Below are positions 52,801 to 62,763 of a stretch of 64,000 bases of DNA, one piece after another. How positions within the stretch are numbered: the first letter of the stretch is position 1; each line of letters opens with the position of its first letter. The notes beneath the pieces are model-generated. The model was given only the letters and a program-made list of their open reading frames with translations, did no database searches and was not told the origin of the DNA. A program made the translations under genes and the position numbers. The DNA is taken from assembly GCA_010279815.1 (NCBI GenBank), contig QEOQ01000204.1, positions 818,297 through 882,296 on the forward strand, written 5' to 3'. This stretch comes from Brachionus plicatilis (lineage: Eukaryota; Rotifera; Eurotatoria; Ploima; Brachionidae).

Positions 52801-53551
52801 AAGTAGATAAGACTCCGGATGTTCATAAAGAGTATGTTGGACAGAAATTCGACTTGGGTCATAATTGATAAATTTATTTGGATAAAACCGATGCAGATCT
52901 TGTCTGAAAAAAACAGAAATAAAAAAATTTTAGCAAAGTTAAAATTTTTTACTTTTTTAAAATTTTAAATCCATGTGAACAAATCAAAATATTACCATAT
53001 GGATCAACTTTTAATAAATTTCCGTATAGTTTATCATACCACAAACCTCTGAGTATAAAAAATTTAGTAAAATTTCTTTTTATAAACGATTTCTTTACCT
53101 GACAGCAAAATTTGGATCGTATTTAAAATTTTTTATATCTTCCGGATAGCCAATTTCGATCAAGCGCTCAATGGCCAAAGAAAATGTCAATAAATCGAAC
53201 GTATCAGTTTTATATTCTGAACGAAAAGATAATTGTTAGCGGGAAAAGAAAATTTCAAAAATTTAAATATATACCTGCCAAAGTGTGATCCATGTCAAAA
53301 CCAAAAAATTTGATATTACTTAGCTGAAACGACCTATTGACAAATATTCTTTAAAAACAGCAAACTTTAGAATTCAATTAGCTAAAAATTTTTGAAAAAT
53401 TTTCATGCCTGTGAGAACATTCCCTTTTGACTTGGCCATGATACTGAAGATTTTGGTAATGCATTGAATCATATTGGCTGTCATGACTCATCGCCGAATC
53501 GTTTTTATCAGAAAAAGACTGAGAAAAAGATTGTTCAATTGATGAATTCAT
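49814..53551 (-). CDS. Divergent NT5C2-like paralogue, copy 2, 13 exons
   Basis: Exons: 53551-53409, 53348-53275, 53216-53099, 53048-52953, 52903-52757, 52706-52613, 51379-51300, 50916-50856, 50801-50380, 50321-50261, 50215-50158, 50111-49993 and 49942-49814. They total 534 codons with no internal stop, so the gene looks intact (533 aa). Motif I is [10 protein letters not shown] (D66 and D68 kept; the usual Tyr is His). [15 protein letters not shown] and Y-V-G-D-H-I-F-G-D are kept, so catalysis is plausible. The first intron (53408-53349) starts with GC. The C-terminus after M-P-H-E-S-T-V is short and lacks the acidic tail. The N-terminus (about 45 aa, Ser/Gln-rich) is unrelated to copy 1. 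It carries more than twice as many introns as copy 1, and the 1.2-kb intron holds a hAT-type MITE. Confidence 0.9.
51891..52018. repeat. hAT-type MITE, copy 2, in an NT5C2 copy 2 intron
   Basis: Ends CAGAGTTGCTTAAAAGT and ACATTTAAACAACTCTG are inverted. The flanks gcggttag (51883-51890) and gcggttgg (52019-52026) are an 8-bp duplication with one change. The middle is an inverted hairpin of 'agtccaag' and 'aagtccggg' words. CAG-start ends with an 8-bp duplication are the hAT hallmark. Confidence 0.8.
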
Positions 53552-55733
53552 TTTGATTTTAGTGTAAAAATTTAAATTTTTGCACGTTTTTAAAATTAGC
53601 TAAGATCTGAAGCAAATTATGCAACTGAAATTTAGAAATTAATTTTCAAAAAAAAATATGATAAAACATTGTTTTTATATTAAAAATTTTCTAGAGCCCG
53701 TCTTGAGAAAGTGAATATTTTAATTGAAAAGATATCATTTTGAATATTTTTTTAGTCTTATTAGTTTATTTTAATTATGAAAATAAAATCCAAATTTTAA
53801 TCTTTTTATATAAAAATATTAAAATTAATTTTCAAATTTCTTAAGAAACTTGGAATAATTCTTTAAAAAAATTTTATTGTGTTTATTAAACTTTGAAAGA
53901 TAAAAATAGATAAAGATATATGACGCATTCCCTTAAAAAAACGTCATTCCTTAAAATTTCCATTCAGCATTATTCCATTCCATGCTATTCGGTTCAATTT
54001 ATCTTATACCATCCTTTACCGTCCCATACAGTGAAATACCTTCCGTTTCATTCTATTCCAGTAAAAACATATGAGATTAAATCATAATCATTGTATCCCA
54101 CGGCATTTTTACTACTACAACTACTATATTAAATAATATTAAAAAAATAGTATCAATTTTAAAGCTTGATTTGAAACTGAATATATTTAACAAGAAAAGA
54201 TAAATCGAATTAGCAATGGAACAGTTTCCTAAAAGGAAAAGGAGGAGGGAATGAAATCGTTGAGAAAAATTGTTATAAGTATAAATTAAAGAAAATTATC
54301 TTTTAAAAACTAATTCTTAATGAATTAAAAGCTTTAAAGCAGACATTGATTGCTGGATGAGTAGAAATCAATAACATCAGCTATCTTAGTGTGCCTTGTC
54401 GCTGGTTAGCCAGCTACTGTCGAAACTACTAAAATCATGTTTTGTCTAGTTAATCTTTTACCAATGTTTAAAATCTCATTAGACAGACTTGATTCACCCG
54501 CACCGCTATCTTTCATATAATTCAATATGTTCATCCATTTTTAAAAAAAATTCATTTGCAAACGAAATTAAATTTTTTTAATATTTTTTATTCTAATTCT
54601 TATAAAAATAATCTTTTAAAAAATTTAAGTCACCAGTCTTAAGACTTATATTTATGAGAACAAAATTGATAATAAGTAATTTGTTCCCGTTTTGTATAAA
54701 TTCAAATAATAAAAATATAATAATAAAAAAAGTCTTTTATCAGTTCACGTTTCAGTCAAAAAATGTATATTTTTGAAAAAAATTCCCGAAAAAATAGTTG
54801 TGAGTGGGATTGTCATTAAAACTTTCTATTCGTTAAGATATTGTAAAATTTAAAATCTTTAATTTGTACTGATAATTATACATTAAAAGTTCTCTCAAGT
54901 TCTCCATACCCGGGTCCCTAACAAGGGCTCGTCCTCGGACCCGTCTCACAAATATGATTTAAAAAATCCAAGTTCAATTTTTCTTTCTTTCTATTAACCC
55001 GGATCCCTAAACCGGGGCTTTGCACCAGACACCTACGGGCTATCGTCCGCTGACTTTTCCTAAACGTACTTTTTTTTTTCGGTAACATGGAATAAAAACA
55101 TGTTGACAATAATTTGTCTTAATAAAAAATATTAAAAATTTTTTTTTTTAAATTCGGGAAAATTGTCATAAGGAAACAAAATAAAAGGGAAATTAACTCT
55201 TATAAAAATAAATTTCGGGAGTAAAAAAAATGGGAAAAATTAATTCACATTGATCCTAATTTCTGGTGAATCATCTTTCATAAAATCCTTATATTTTTAG
55301 TGAGGTAAGTCAAAAGATGATCTCGAAATGTGATCTTTCATTAATGTCTAAGGAAATTGTTATAAAATTTTATTGAAATTGTTATTGGCTAGAAAAATTT
55401 ATCAATCAGTCATTAGCACTTTTTTTTCATTTTTTTACCTATATATTCTATGATGAGTTTTAAATTAAATTTAGCTCAAAATAAAATTTAAAAATTAACC
55501 ATATTTTGAAATAAATTAAAAGATGTATTTTATATTATTTATTTATTTTAAAATTCTGCCAAAAAAAAATAAATTCGTTTGCTAATTAAATAACAAAAAA
55601 TCCAATAAATTCAAAGACACAAACACTTACACACGAGAGACTAAAAAATTTGAAATGCTAAATCATTCTTTTCATATACTTAATTTTAAAGATCAAAAAA
55701 TTTAAATTTATTTTCTATGATTTATTTCAAATA
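53552..55733. other. Intergenic between NT5C2 copy 2 and LIN9 (divergent promoters)
   Basis: The two genes diverge from here. The stretch includes a small ORF (54406-54534, -) and a GC-rich spot at 54897-55055 with two similar units: acccgggtccctaacaaggg and acccggatccctaaaccggg, about 94 bp apart. I do not recognise the latter; a repeat is likely. Confidence 0.45.
54406..54534 (-). CDS. Possible small ORF, 42 residues
   Basis: The minus-strand ATG at 54532-54534 opens a 42-codon frame to TAA at 54406. The peptide (M-N-I-L-N-Y-M-K-D-S-G-A-G-E-S-S-L-S, then R-L-T-R-Q-N-M-I-L-V-V-S) has balanced composition, and the DNA is clearly richer in GC than its surroundings. It could be a genuine micro-ORF, an exon or a gene fragment. 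No family recognised and no splice signals seen. Confidence 0.3.
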   Translation of the reverse strand: MNILNYMKDSGAGESSLSNEILNIGKRLTRQNMILVVSTVAG

Positions 55734-57257
55734 ATGTCTAGCATAATTTTGGACTTGGATGACAAGAGCGAAATAATAAAAAAGCTGTCCAATTTTTTAA
55801 AGCTGCCCAAAGCTCAGCGATGGATATGCTGCGAATGGTTCTACTCGGACATAGACCGGGTCATTTTTGAGTCCGAGAACGACTTTACCTTGTGTATGAA
55901 ACAGTCGTTTCCGCGCTTAAGAGCTCAAACGCTCACGCGAAAACAATGGTGTATGGTCCGAAGTCTTATTGGCAAGCCAAGAAGATGCTCTAGCTCATTT
56001 TTTCAAGAGGAACGCCAAATGATTGAGGAAAAGCGGCAAAAAATTCGCCTAATTCAGCAAAGAAAAATAAGCGAGTCCGAAATCATAGATCTGAAAGACT
56101 TGCCTCAGGAAATTCCAGTCACGCTGAGCATTGGTCATCGGGTCTACACCCACATTTGTCATCCAGAAGAAGGCGTTTTCTTAGGCACAATAGCTGCAGT
56201 AGATCCTGTGGAGCACACATATCGAGTTGTCTTTGACAGATCGAACATTGGCTCATTGACTGTGCATGATTATGAGATAAAGAGTGTCACACCAGTGCAG
56301 ACTATACCAACCAAAGCTTACATACAAACTTATAGGCCAAAAAGCATTCCATTCAGCAATGCGGCAAATTTTTCCGCGATCAACTCACAATCTAATCCAA
56401 AAACCTCGTCTGGATTACATGATGAAATCGCTGAGGCTCAATTAAATGCGGACCCTCTTTCGGAATTGAATGAGGCCACTAATGGACGCCTAGGATGCTT
56501 TCCAGTTCCTTTATTGCTCACTGTGACCAGGCTGCATAAAATTCTGAACGTAAAAAGAGATGATATTAAAAGATTGAGTGAACTTAATAGCGAGGCCGAG
56601 AGGCTCAAGGCAAGCAATGAAAAATACAGCAAAGAATTCCAATTGAGCTATGCCGAAGTGGTTAATGAATTGGAAAAGCTCAACAAAGATCTAAATGACT
56701 ACTTGTACGGGGTTCAAAACTACTGCGAAGAAGCACTTGATGTAAAGCTTGAAGAAAATTTATTCAAGATGAAAGGATATTATACTAGACAATCATTGGA
56801 ATTTTTAGGCTCCATAGGCAATGGGGCTACTGGTGCTCACAAACTTGAAGAAAACCTAAATAAAATAAAATTGTCAGAGGCTTCTGAGAATGAAGTTAGT
56901 CAAATTTTAGCATCTAAACTTAAATCAGCACACTTGAGTAGCTTGGTGATTAAAATGACTTCGCTAATGCTTCAGTTGAAGGATTTGGCCAGCTCTGCTG
57001 ATAAAAAATCTAGTTCAGACTCAAAAGATGTTGAAGATTTTTCAGAAAAAGAATCAGCGCCATTCATGTCCTTTAGTGTCAAATCTCTCAATGAATCGAT
57101 TGATGATATAAAAAAATCACTCAAGTATTCTGAAAATGTAGAGCTTTTTGAAGACAAAGTACAAGTTCAAATAAATCATATTCAGTCTGTGTTATGTAAT
57201 TTTAATAGACTCTATGCATTCAATTGCGAGAATACAAATCGTTTAAACCATAAATAA
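55734..57257 (+). CDS. LIN9: LIN9, DREAM/MuvB complex subunit
   Basis: LIN9 is a core MuvB subunit that scaffolds the DREAM repressor and the B-MYB activator at cell-cycle gene promoters in the nucleus. A single ORF of 507 residues. The DIRP domain starts near residue 25: W-I-C-C-E-W-F-Y-S-D-I-D, then F-P-R-L-R, L-T-R-K-Q-W, and the signature G-K-P-R-R-C-S-S-S-F-F-Q-E-E-R. A Tudor-like strand region follows (T-Y-R-V-V-F-D-R, D-Y-E). The C-terminal coiled-coil part has F-P-V-P-L-L-L-T-V-T-R-L-H-K-I-L and L-E-K-L-N-K-D-L, then a Ser-rich stretch and N-C-E-N-T-N-R. Human LIN9 has about 100 residues before the DIRP domain that are absent here. The frame is open upstream, with an AG at about 55690 (tttaaag), so a 5' exon is possible. 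AATAAA at 57328-57333. Confidence 0.93.
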   Translation: MSSIILDLDDKSEIIKKLSNFLKLPKAQRWICCEWFYSDIDRVIFESENDFTLCMKQSFPRLRAQTLTRKQWCMVRSLIGKPRRCSSSFFQEERQMIEEKRQKIRLIQQRKISESEIIDLKDLPQEIPVTLSIGHRVYTHICHPEEGVFLGTIAAVDPVEHTYRVVFDRSNIGSLTVHDYEIKSVTPVQTIPTKAYIQTYRPKSIPFSNAANFSAINSQSNPKTSSGLHDEIAEAQLNADPLSELNEATNGRLGCFPVPLLLTVTRLHKILNVKRDDIKRLSELNSEAERLKASNEKYSKEFQLSYAEVVNELEKLNKDLNDYLYGVQNYCEEALDVKLEENLFKMKGYYTRQSLEFLGSIGNGATGAHKLEENLNKIKLSEASENEVSQILASKLKSAHLSSLVIKMTSLMLQLKDLASSADKKSSSDSKDVEDFSEKESAPFMSFSVKSLNESIDDIKKSLKYSENVELFEDKVQVQINHIQSVLCNFNRLYAFNCENTNRLNHK

Positions 57258-57415
57258 TATATATTTTTCTTTTAAGAATCAATTTTATTTTTGTTGTTAA
57301 CTATTATTAGAATTTGTAAATTTTTTAAATAAAATTTTTTAATTTTAAGAAAATAATAATTTGTATTTTTATCAAATCTTCAAAGATAATCAGAAAATAA
57401 TCATTAATTGTGTTA

Positions 57416-57547
57416 GAACAGTCATCCGTGGAAAGAGACTTAGGTATCATGATAAAAAGTAAGTTCAAATAGACTGAGCAGATAGACAAGGCAATCCAGA
57501 CGGCAAATGGAGTTTTTGCACAACTCAAAAATGCCTTTAAATTCTGG
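57416..57547 (+). pseudogene. LINE reverse-transcriptase relic
   Basis: The frame reads S-V-E-R-D-L-G-I-M-I-K-S-K-F-K, a stop, then T-E-Q-I-D-K-A-I-Q-T-A-N-G-V-F-A and L-K-N-A-F-K-F-W. This is the region after the catalytic YxDD block of non-LTR reverse transcriptases (E-K-D-L-G-V-x-x-D-x-x-L ... A-N-x-x-L-G). The in-frame TAG and short length show it is a relic. A MITE begins immediately downstream. Confidence 0.75.
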
Positions 57548-57551
57548 AAAA

Positions 57552-58914
57552 CGGCAATGTGAAATTTTAGTACAAAAATTATTGTAAAAATGCCATATTT
57601 TTTTTCTAATTGTGCCAAAATGGTTCTGTAAACTACAACAAACGATTTCTAAGCTCTGCAAAAACTCTGCAATATTCTGTAAAATGTACATCATTAAAAA
57701 ACTCTAAGCTCTGCACAGTTCATTTGTTCAAATTTGTACAATATTGTACTGTTTGTAGAAAACCATTTTTTTAATAAGAAAAAAGAAAAAAGTGTCTTTT
57801 TTTTAAATTTTATCTGTCATCAATCCAAAAACAAAAAACCAAAAAAAAAATTAAGTGAAAAAAATGACTGAAAAAATACAAAAAAGAAAAAAGATATACA
57901 ATTGATAAAAAAAAATTGATTCAAAAGTTTAGAAATTTTTAAAAATACAATTTAATATTTAAAATGACCGCCTTTGGCCTTATAACAAGCTAAAACTTTT
58001 TTTGGCATTGATTCAATCAATTTTTGTACGTAATTAGTTTGAATCTGTAAGCACTCTTTGTGTAAAACCTCTTTTAAATGCTCAATAGAGGTAACTTTAG
58101 TGTTTACCATTTTGGCATCCATGTATGACCATAAGTTCTCAATTGGGTTGAGATCTGGTGCATACCATTAAAGAATCTCAATGTTCTGTTCTTTGAACCA
58201 GTCGCTCACTGAGTGAGCGGTATGTGCTGAAGCTCCATCTTGTTGAAAAACCAAAGGATCATTTGGTTCAAATAAGAGTTCAACAGATGGTAAAAGATTG
58301 TTTTCCAAAGTGTTAATGTAGAAAATTTATTAATTCGTCCTTTAAAAATGTCGCATTTACCAGTGCCTTTGTGGGAAATGCATCCCGAGATACCAGCTGT
58401 CCCTCAACCGTTTTGTAACCTTGGTATACAGAACTTTGGGTGAAACTTTTCATTTTTAAACCTTTTTACTATTACTCTTGATTTACGATTAAAGACCTCA
58501 AAATTGGACTCGTCACTGAAAATAACTCTGGATCAATTATTAACTGTACAATTAAGTCTCTGTTTACACCACTTATATCTTTTTTGTCTATCTTTTATGT
58601 TAAGAAGTGGTTTTCTGACCGCTGTACGAGACTCTAAACCTTTTTTTTGAGATATCTAATTATAGTATACTTACTTATCCTAAACCCTTGAGTCTTAGAA
58701 TTAAAATCAGTGGCGAGTTTTTGATAGCTAGATGTAGGATCCTTTCTAATCTCTCTAAAAATGTAATTTTCATCCCTAAAAGTTAATGTTATTAGAGACC
58801 AAATGAAATGAGGAGTTGGAGAGTATTTGTAAAATTCAATATATAAAACAATTTAGATAAATGAAATAATTAATTTCTAAACTTTTGCAACATACTGTAT
58901 AACTTCACATTGCC
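57552..58914. repeat. MITE subfamily A, copy 3, interrupted by a Tc1/mariner element
   Basis: The left half starts GGCAATGTGAAATTTTAGTAC and keeps the arm ctaattgtgccaaaatggtt and the core ctctgcaaaaactctgcaat (57654-57673). The matching right end (cttcacattgcc) appears only at 58903-58914, with a Tc1/mariner relic in between. The left and right pieces together approximate one MITE. Confidence 0.6.
57905..58897 (-). pseudogene. Tc1/mariner transposase relic
   Basis: On the minus strand the frame reads V-F-Q-Q-D-G-A-S-A-H-T-A-H (second catalytic Asp) and, after an in-frame stop, W-Y-A-P-D-L-N-P-I-E-N-L-W-S-Y (third catalytic acid, Glu). It continues into a typical C-terminal tail (K-V-L-A-C-Y-K-A-K-G-G-H-F). 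The probable right end, tacagtatgttgcaaaagtt on the minus strand at 58897, has a partial partner, caaaagtttagaaattttt, near 57921-57941. Stops and deletions make it inactive. Confidence 0.8.
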
Positions 58915-59579
58915 TCTTTTACCTAATAATGGAGTGTTCATATCGTCGCCTCTAAGCTTTAGTCACTCATGTCTTAATTATAATTTGATAATCATGAAGA
59001 ATTTTTCGGCTAAAATTGCGGACAGTTTTAACTTCGTTTGAATGTTTGAAAAATATTTCCTTGTACTTTTGACATTCTTTAAGATATTTGACATTCTTTA
59101 AGAAATGGAATTATTCTAAGCATTAATTAATCATATTTTAGACTTTATTTTAACATGAATTGATTCAAGTGAATTGGGAGTTCTTGTTAGACCTGAAGCA
59201 TAATTTTCATATCACCCATTATGTTCATTTTGACACCATTTCTCAAAATATTATAGAAATTTCTTATCTCTGACGCAATTTGTAAAATTTAGATGTCGAA
59301 AATTTTTTGAATTTAGAATATATCTCCGAGAATTTTTACTGATTTTAATTTTGTATCAATATTTTGATTGACATGTGCTCAATATGTAACTCTTATTGAG
59401 TTATCTGCATTTAGCTTTTCTCTTTTTACTATAGATCATGGTCAATAAGATCACATGCCCCGATTTAAGTAAATGATTACCAATTTGGTACATCTAAAAA
59501 AGAACTTCACAACGACTGGCTGAAAGTTATCGGGCTGAATTTGGAAAATAAATTTTAATCCAACTAAATCAGTTATAAA
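58915..59579. other. Intergenic, nothing recognised
   Basis: AT-rich. The words 'acattctttaag' occur twice near 59070-59100. No gene seen. Confidence 0.4.
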
Positions 59580-60085
59580 AATGAGTACTTGGAAGAATTT
59601 TTTCTTAATAGATCAACTCTTAGGATGCAAAGAGTTGATAGTGTACTTAAGTGTACACGGCATTCTTAGAGTAACTAAGAATAGAGCTGGTAAGCAAATT
59701 GTACTATAAATTCAAACTAAGTTTTTATGACCATATTAAAATGCTCAAACCACTAAGTGAGGTGACTTTACATCTAAAAAAATATTATGAATTTCACAAA
59801 TGTCCAGAAAACTCTTCTCTAAAACAACTCAATGATACAGCCGAAAAAATTAGACTAGATCCTGAAGTTACAAAAATTAAAGAATGCTTGGAAGTACTTG
59901 ACCGAGTTTACTTTGCGAAAATTATACAAACAAACAAAGTTAAGCTCTATAGAAAAATTATTTATTTGTTTGATCTGATTTGCAAAGATCAAATAAACTG
60001 TAAATTTTACAAAAATATTTTGAAATACAATGCTGATAAATTCCGCATCATGAAATTTAAAATAAATTTAGTTTTTTTATTTTAA
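59580..60085 (+). CDS. Unassigned ORF pair, possible small gene
   Basis: An ATG at 59580 opens about 38 codons (M-S-T-W-K-N-F-F-L-I-D-Q-L-L) up to a GTAAGC donor-like site near 59692. A second frame runs from an in-frame ATG at about 59741 to a stop at 60085 (about 114 codons: lysine- and leucine-rich, helical, K-E-C-L-E-V-L-D-R-V-Y-F). Joining them with the nearest AG needs an intron of about 32 bp and does not keep the frame. I cannot say whether it is one gene, two or none. The composition is more protein-like than the surrounding ORFs. No family recognised. Confidence 0.35.
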
Positions 60086-60310
60086 TTTCTTAATATTTCA
60101 TAAATAAATATTATTTTTTCTAATTTTTCTGGTGAAATTTTATGTCTAATAAAACAAACTTGATAACCTGTTGATAAAAAAAGTCTTTCTGATGACGAAC
60201 TAGTAGAGAGTTTAAAACTGTTCTACTTAAAATAATACATATAAAATAAATAAGTATGTGTACAAGTCAATTTAATATTTTATGTAATTTGTTTTTGATC
60301 CAAATAAATA
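60086..60310. other. AT-rich spacer
   Basis: No feature seen. Confidence 0.4.
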
Positions 60311-60430
60311 TAAGATCGGTCCAAGACGGACGGTCAAGACCGTTTTAAAAGACCATTTAAAAGACCGTCCTTCTAGACGGTCCAGACCGTTTGATTAGGT
60401 CAAAACAGAGCGGTCTTACAGGCTGGCGCC
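60311..60430. repeat. GACCGT-rich inverted-repeat element
   Basis: A compact GC-rich palindromic block: taagatcggtccaagacgga at the left and, inverted, gagcggtctta at about 60409-60419. Several copies of 'gaccgt' and 'acggtc' lie between. It looks like a small folded DNA element; the target duplication is not clear. Confidence 0.55.
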
Positions 60431-60469
60431 AACACTAATAATAATAATATAATAATAATAAATTATTAT

Positions 60470-60619
60470 TAGGTTAAGATCTGCATTTTTATTATATTTT
60501 GAACAGACCATCCAACTAGACTTTTCAACTGATATGTTCATTTTCCATTTTTCTTCTAATTCATTTAGTTTATTATGAATTTCATGACATTGCCTAAAAA
60601 TCACTTGTTTGACGACCAA
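60470..60619 (-). pseudogene. LINE reverse-transcriptase fragment
   Basis: The minus-strand frame reads N-K-L-N-E-L-E-E-K-W-K-M-N-I-S-V-E-K-S-S-W-M-V, close to the 'L-x-x-W-x-x-x-W-x-M-x-x-N-x-x-K' block just downstream of YxDD in non-LTR reverse transcriptases. No start, no catalytic block and nothing beyond; a short relic. Confidence 0.55.
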
Positions 60620-61866
60620 AGCGCGACAAATAACTAGTCTAATTATAGGCGGATAAGAAAAGATTAATTTTTGTTATTCTTAACTTATTATTTTCTTGGT
60701 TTAGATCATATTTTTTTTAAGTTGTTCAAATTGCTTTTTAAATCTTACTTTGGGATTGAGTATATGAATTTTTGATAATGAATCTAAGGAACTTTTAAAA
60801 ATTTCCTGGTATTTTCTCTAGTAACTTGTTGTAGAGAATTAACGACAAAATTTAATTTTGAAAGAATAATTTTATTTTATTTATAATTTTAATTTTGATA
60901 TTTTATTTATTTGATAAAATTTTAATTAATAACATATTAATATCATTAGCATATCAAAAAATTTCTTTTTGACTCAAATTTTACTGAATGTGCCTGATTT
61001 TTTCAATTTTAATCAAGAAATTAATAAAAATTAATTATAGAACTTTTGAGTGCTTATATATTTGTCAGTTTGTAAAATTAATTGAAAATAAGAGAAATTT
61101 TATTTTCAAAAGCGCAGATAAGCTAATTAAAAATTTTGCAATAGATAATTATTAAGAAATAATTATTTTGAAATTAAGTTGAAAAGCTAATGACACAAAT
61201 TTTAGGGCGACCCGTACAAGATGCAAAAATTAAAAATTCAATTGTCTAGTCAAAAGATAATTGATTTATAAATTTTTAAACTTTATCAAACTTATGTCAG
61301 TTAAGAAAAGGAGAATGCCAGGAGACAATTAATTGATTGATTTTAATTTTTAGGGCTTTCATACGAAAAAATAAGCGCATTGATATTTAATTAATTTAAT
61401 TACCATATTTATATTATTAATTTATATGATATTATGCTATGCTTTTATTTATTCTAGTTGATTTAATAATTTCTAAAGAGTAAAATGTCCCTTAGTTGAT
61501 TTTAATTTTACATTTTTAAATTATAAATTTTTTTATTTTACTTGAGCTTTTTTCATTATTAATGCATACTGCTCATTTTAATGTGTTATTTTTGACTTTT
61601 TGATCTAAAAAATGTTTGTTTTATTCTAAAAGAAAATTTTACTGCCATTTGCCAATAAAAGTTTGTTAGAATAAAACACAAAGAGCCGAAGTTTTTTTTA
61701 CTACTAATACTTGTTATGTATTTTGTTGAACAATTTTTGAAAATTATTTTATATTGAAATCCTCAATCTTTAAAAAATCTGATCATTTCTGTTAAAGTAA
61801 AAATAAAAATTACCAATTAGAAAAACATTTTGTTGATAATTTATTTAAAATATTTTTTACAAATAA
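60620..61866. other. Intergenic, nothing recognised
   Basis: AT-rich with no coding-like segment apart from low-complexity frames. Confidence 0.4.
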
Positions 61867-62201
61867 TCACTTTTTGATGATTTCATTTTCCCAATGCTCG
61901 AAACGCAAATGCATTATTCCTGTCTTTAATGGAAATATTTTAACTCGATAAATGCTTTCGTCAAGATATTCGTATTTTACCTTAGATTTAATTATAAACA
62001 AGAAAAATCAAATAAATAAAATTACAGGTGCTTGAGATCCATCAGGATGACGAGCAGTGCATCTCACTTCACCATTGGATCCGCATTTTTTCGTATTGAC
62101 TTTAATTAGAGTTCAATCAAAATTTAAAATTTTAAAAAATTTATATTACCTATGAATGAAACGTTTGATATATCCAATTTGGGCAAGTCCACTTTTTCCA
62201 T
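61867..62201 (-). CDS. Candidate three-exon gene, filamin/Ig-like repeat
   Basis: Exons 62201-62150, 62099-62026 and 61980-61867; introns of 50 and 45 bp, GT-AG, frame-consistent, 79 residues ending in TGA. None of the exons forms a long ORF alone. The sequence (V-D-L-P-K-L-D-I-S-N-V-S, then G-E-V-R-C-T-A-R-H-P-D-G-S, then Y-R-V-K-I-F-P-L-K-T-G-I-M-H-L-R-F) has the strand pattern of a single filamin-type immunoglobulin repeat, where 'Y-x-V-x-F-x-P-x-x-x-G' precedes the last strands. I cannot tell whether it is a complete mini-protein or the 3' end of a larger gene. The ATG at 62199-62201 was chosen because the frame is closed just upstream. Confidence 0.45.
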
Positions 62202-62763
62202 TGTTCAACTTTAAAAAAAAATACTAATACTTTTTTCACCAAAGTTAATTTTGCCTTAAATTAATTTTTAAAAATTTTGCTCAGAACTATCAAAAAGTTT
62301 TTGACAAATGGAAAATAAGAAAGTAAATTTAAGTAGTTTTAAAATGCATCTAACTCTTGAATCATTATTATTTTTTTTCACAAAATTTACTTTTAATTAA
62401 AATCTAATTGAAATTTTAAACAAGCAACAAAATTTTATCAATAAAATCAATTTTATTAATGGCTATGCTCATAAGCATAAAAACATGAACAACTCGGCTT
62501 CAAACCTTGGCAAACTTGTTTGTTTAGTATATTTATTTCTCTTTTAATTGAAATAATAAATCGGAATTCTTACATTAGTATCGCTTTTGTTTAAAAATTA
62601 TTTAAATATTTTCTAATACATTTTTCTTTTACAAAAATATTCAATCAAATTTTCTAATAAACAATCATTATCATTTTGCTTAATTCAATTTTTAAATCAA
62701 AATCAAAGTGGGTACTTTCATCAACTTTGTTTTTTAAAATCAAATTTTTATTGTCTATTTTTT
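62202..62763. other. Intergenic
   Basis: No gene recognised. If the filamin-like exons belong to a longer gene its upstream exons would lie here, but I found none. Confidence 0.4.

Noticed and set aside
49814..53551. NT5C2 copy 2 as a pseudogene
   Set aside because: Once 13 exons are joined the frame is open for 534 codons and all catalytic motifs are kept.
54918..55109. 63-codon minus-strand ORF
   Set aside because: Spans the GC-rich repeat units; basic low-complexity product with no domain.
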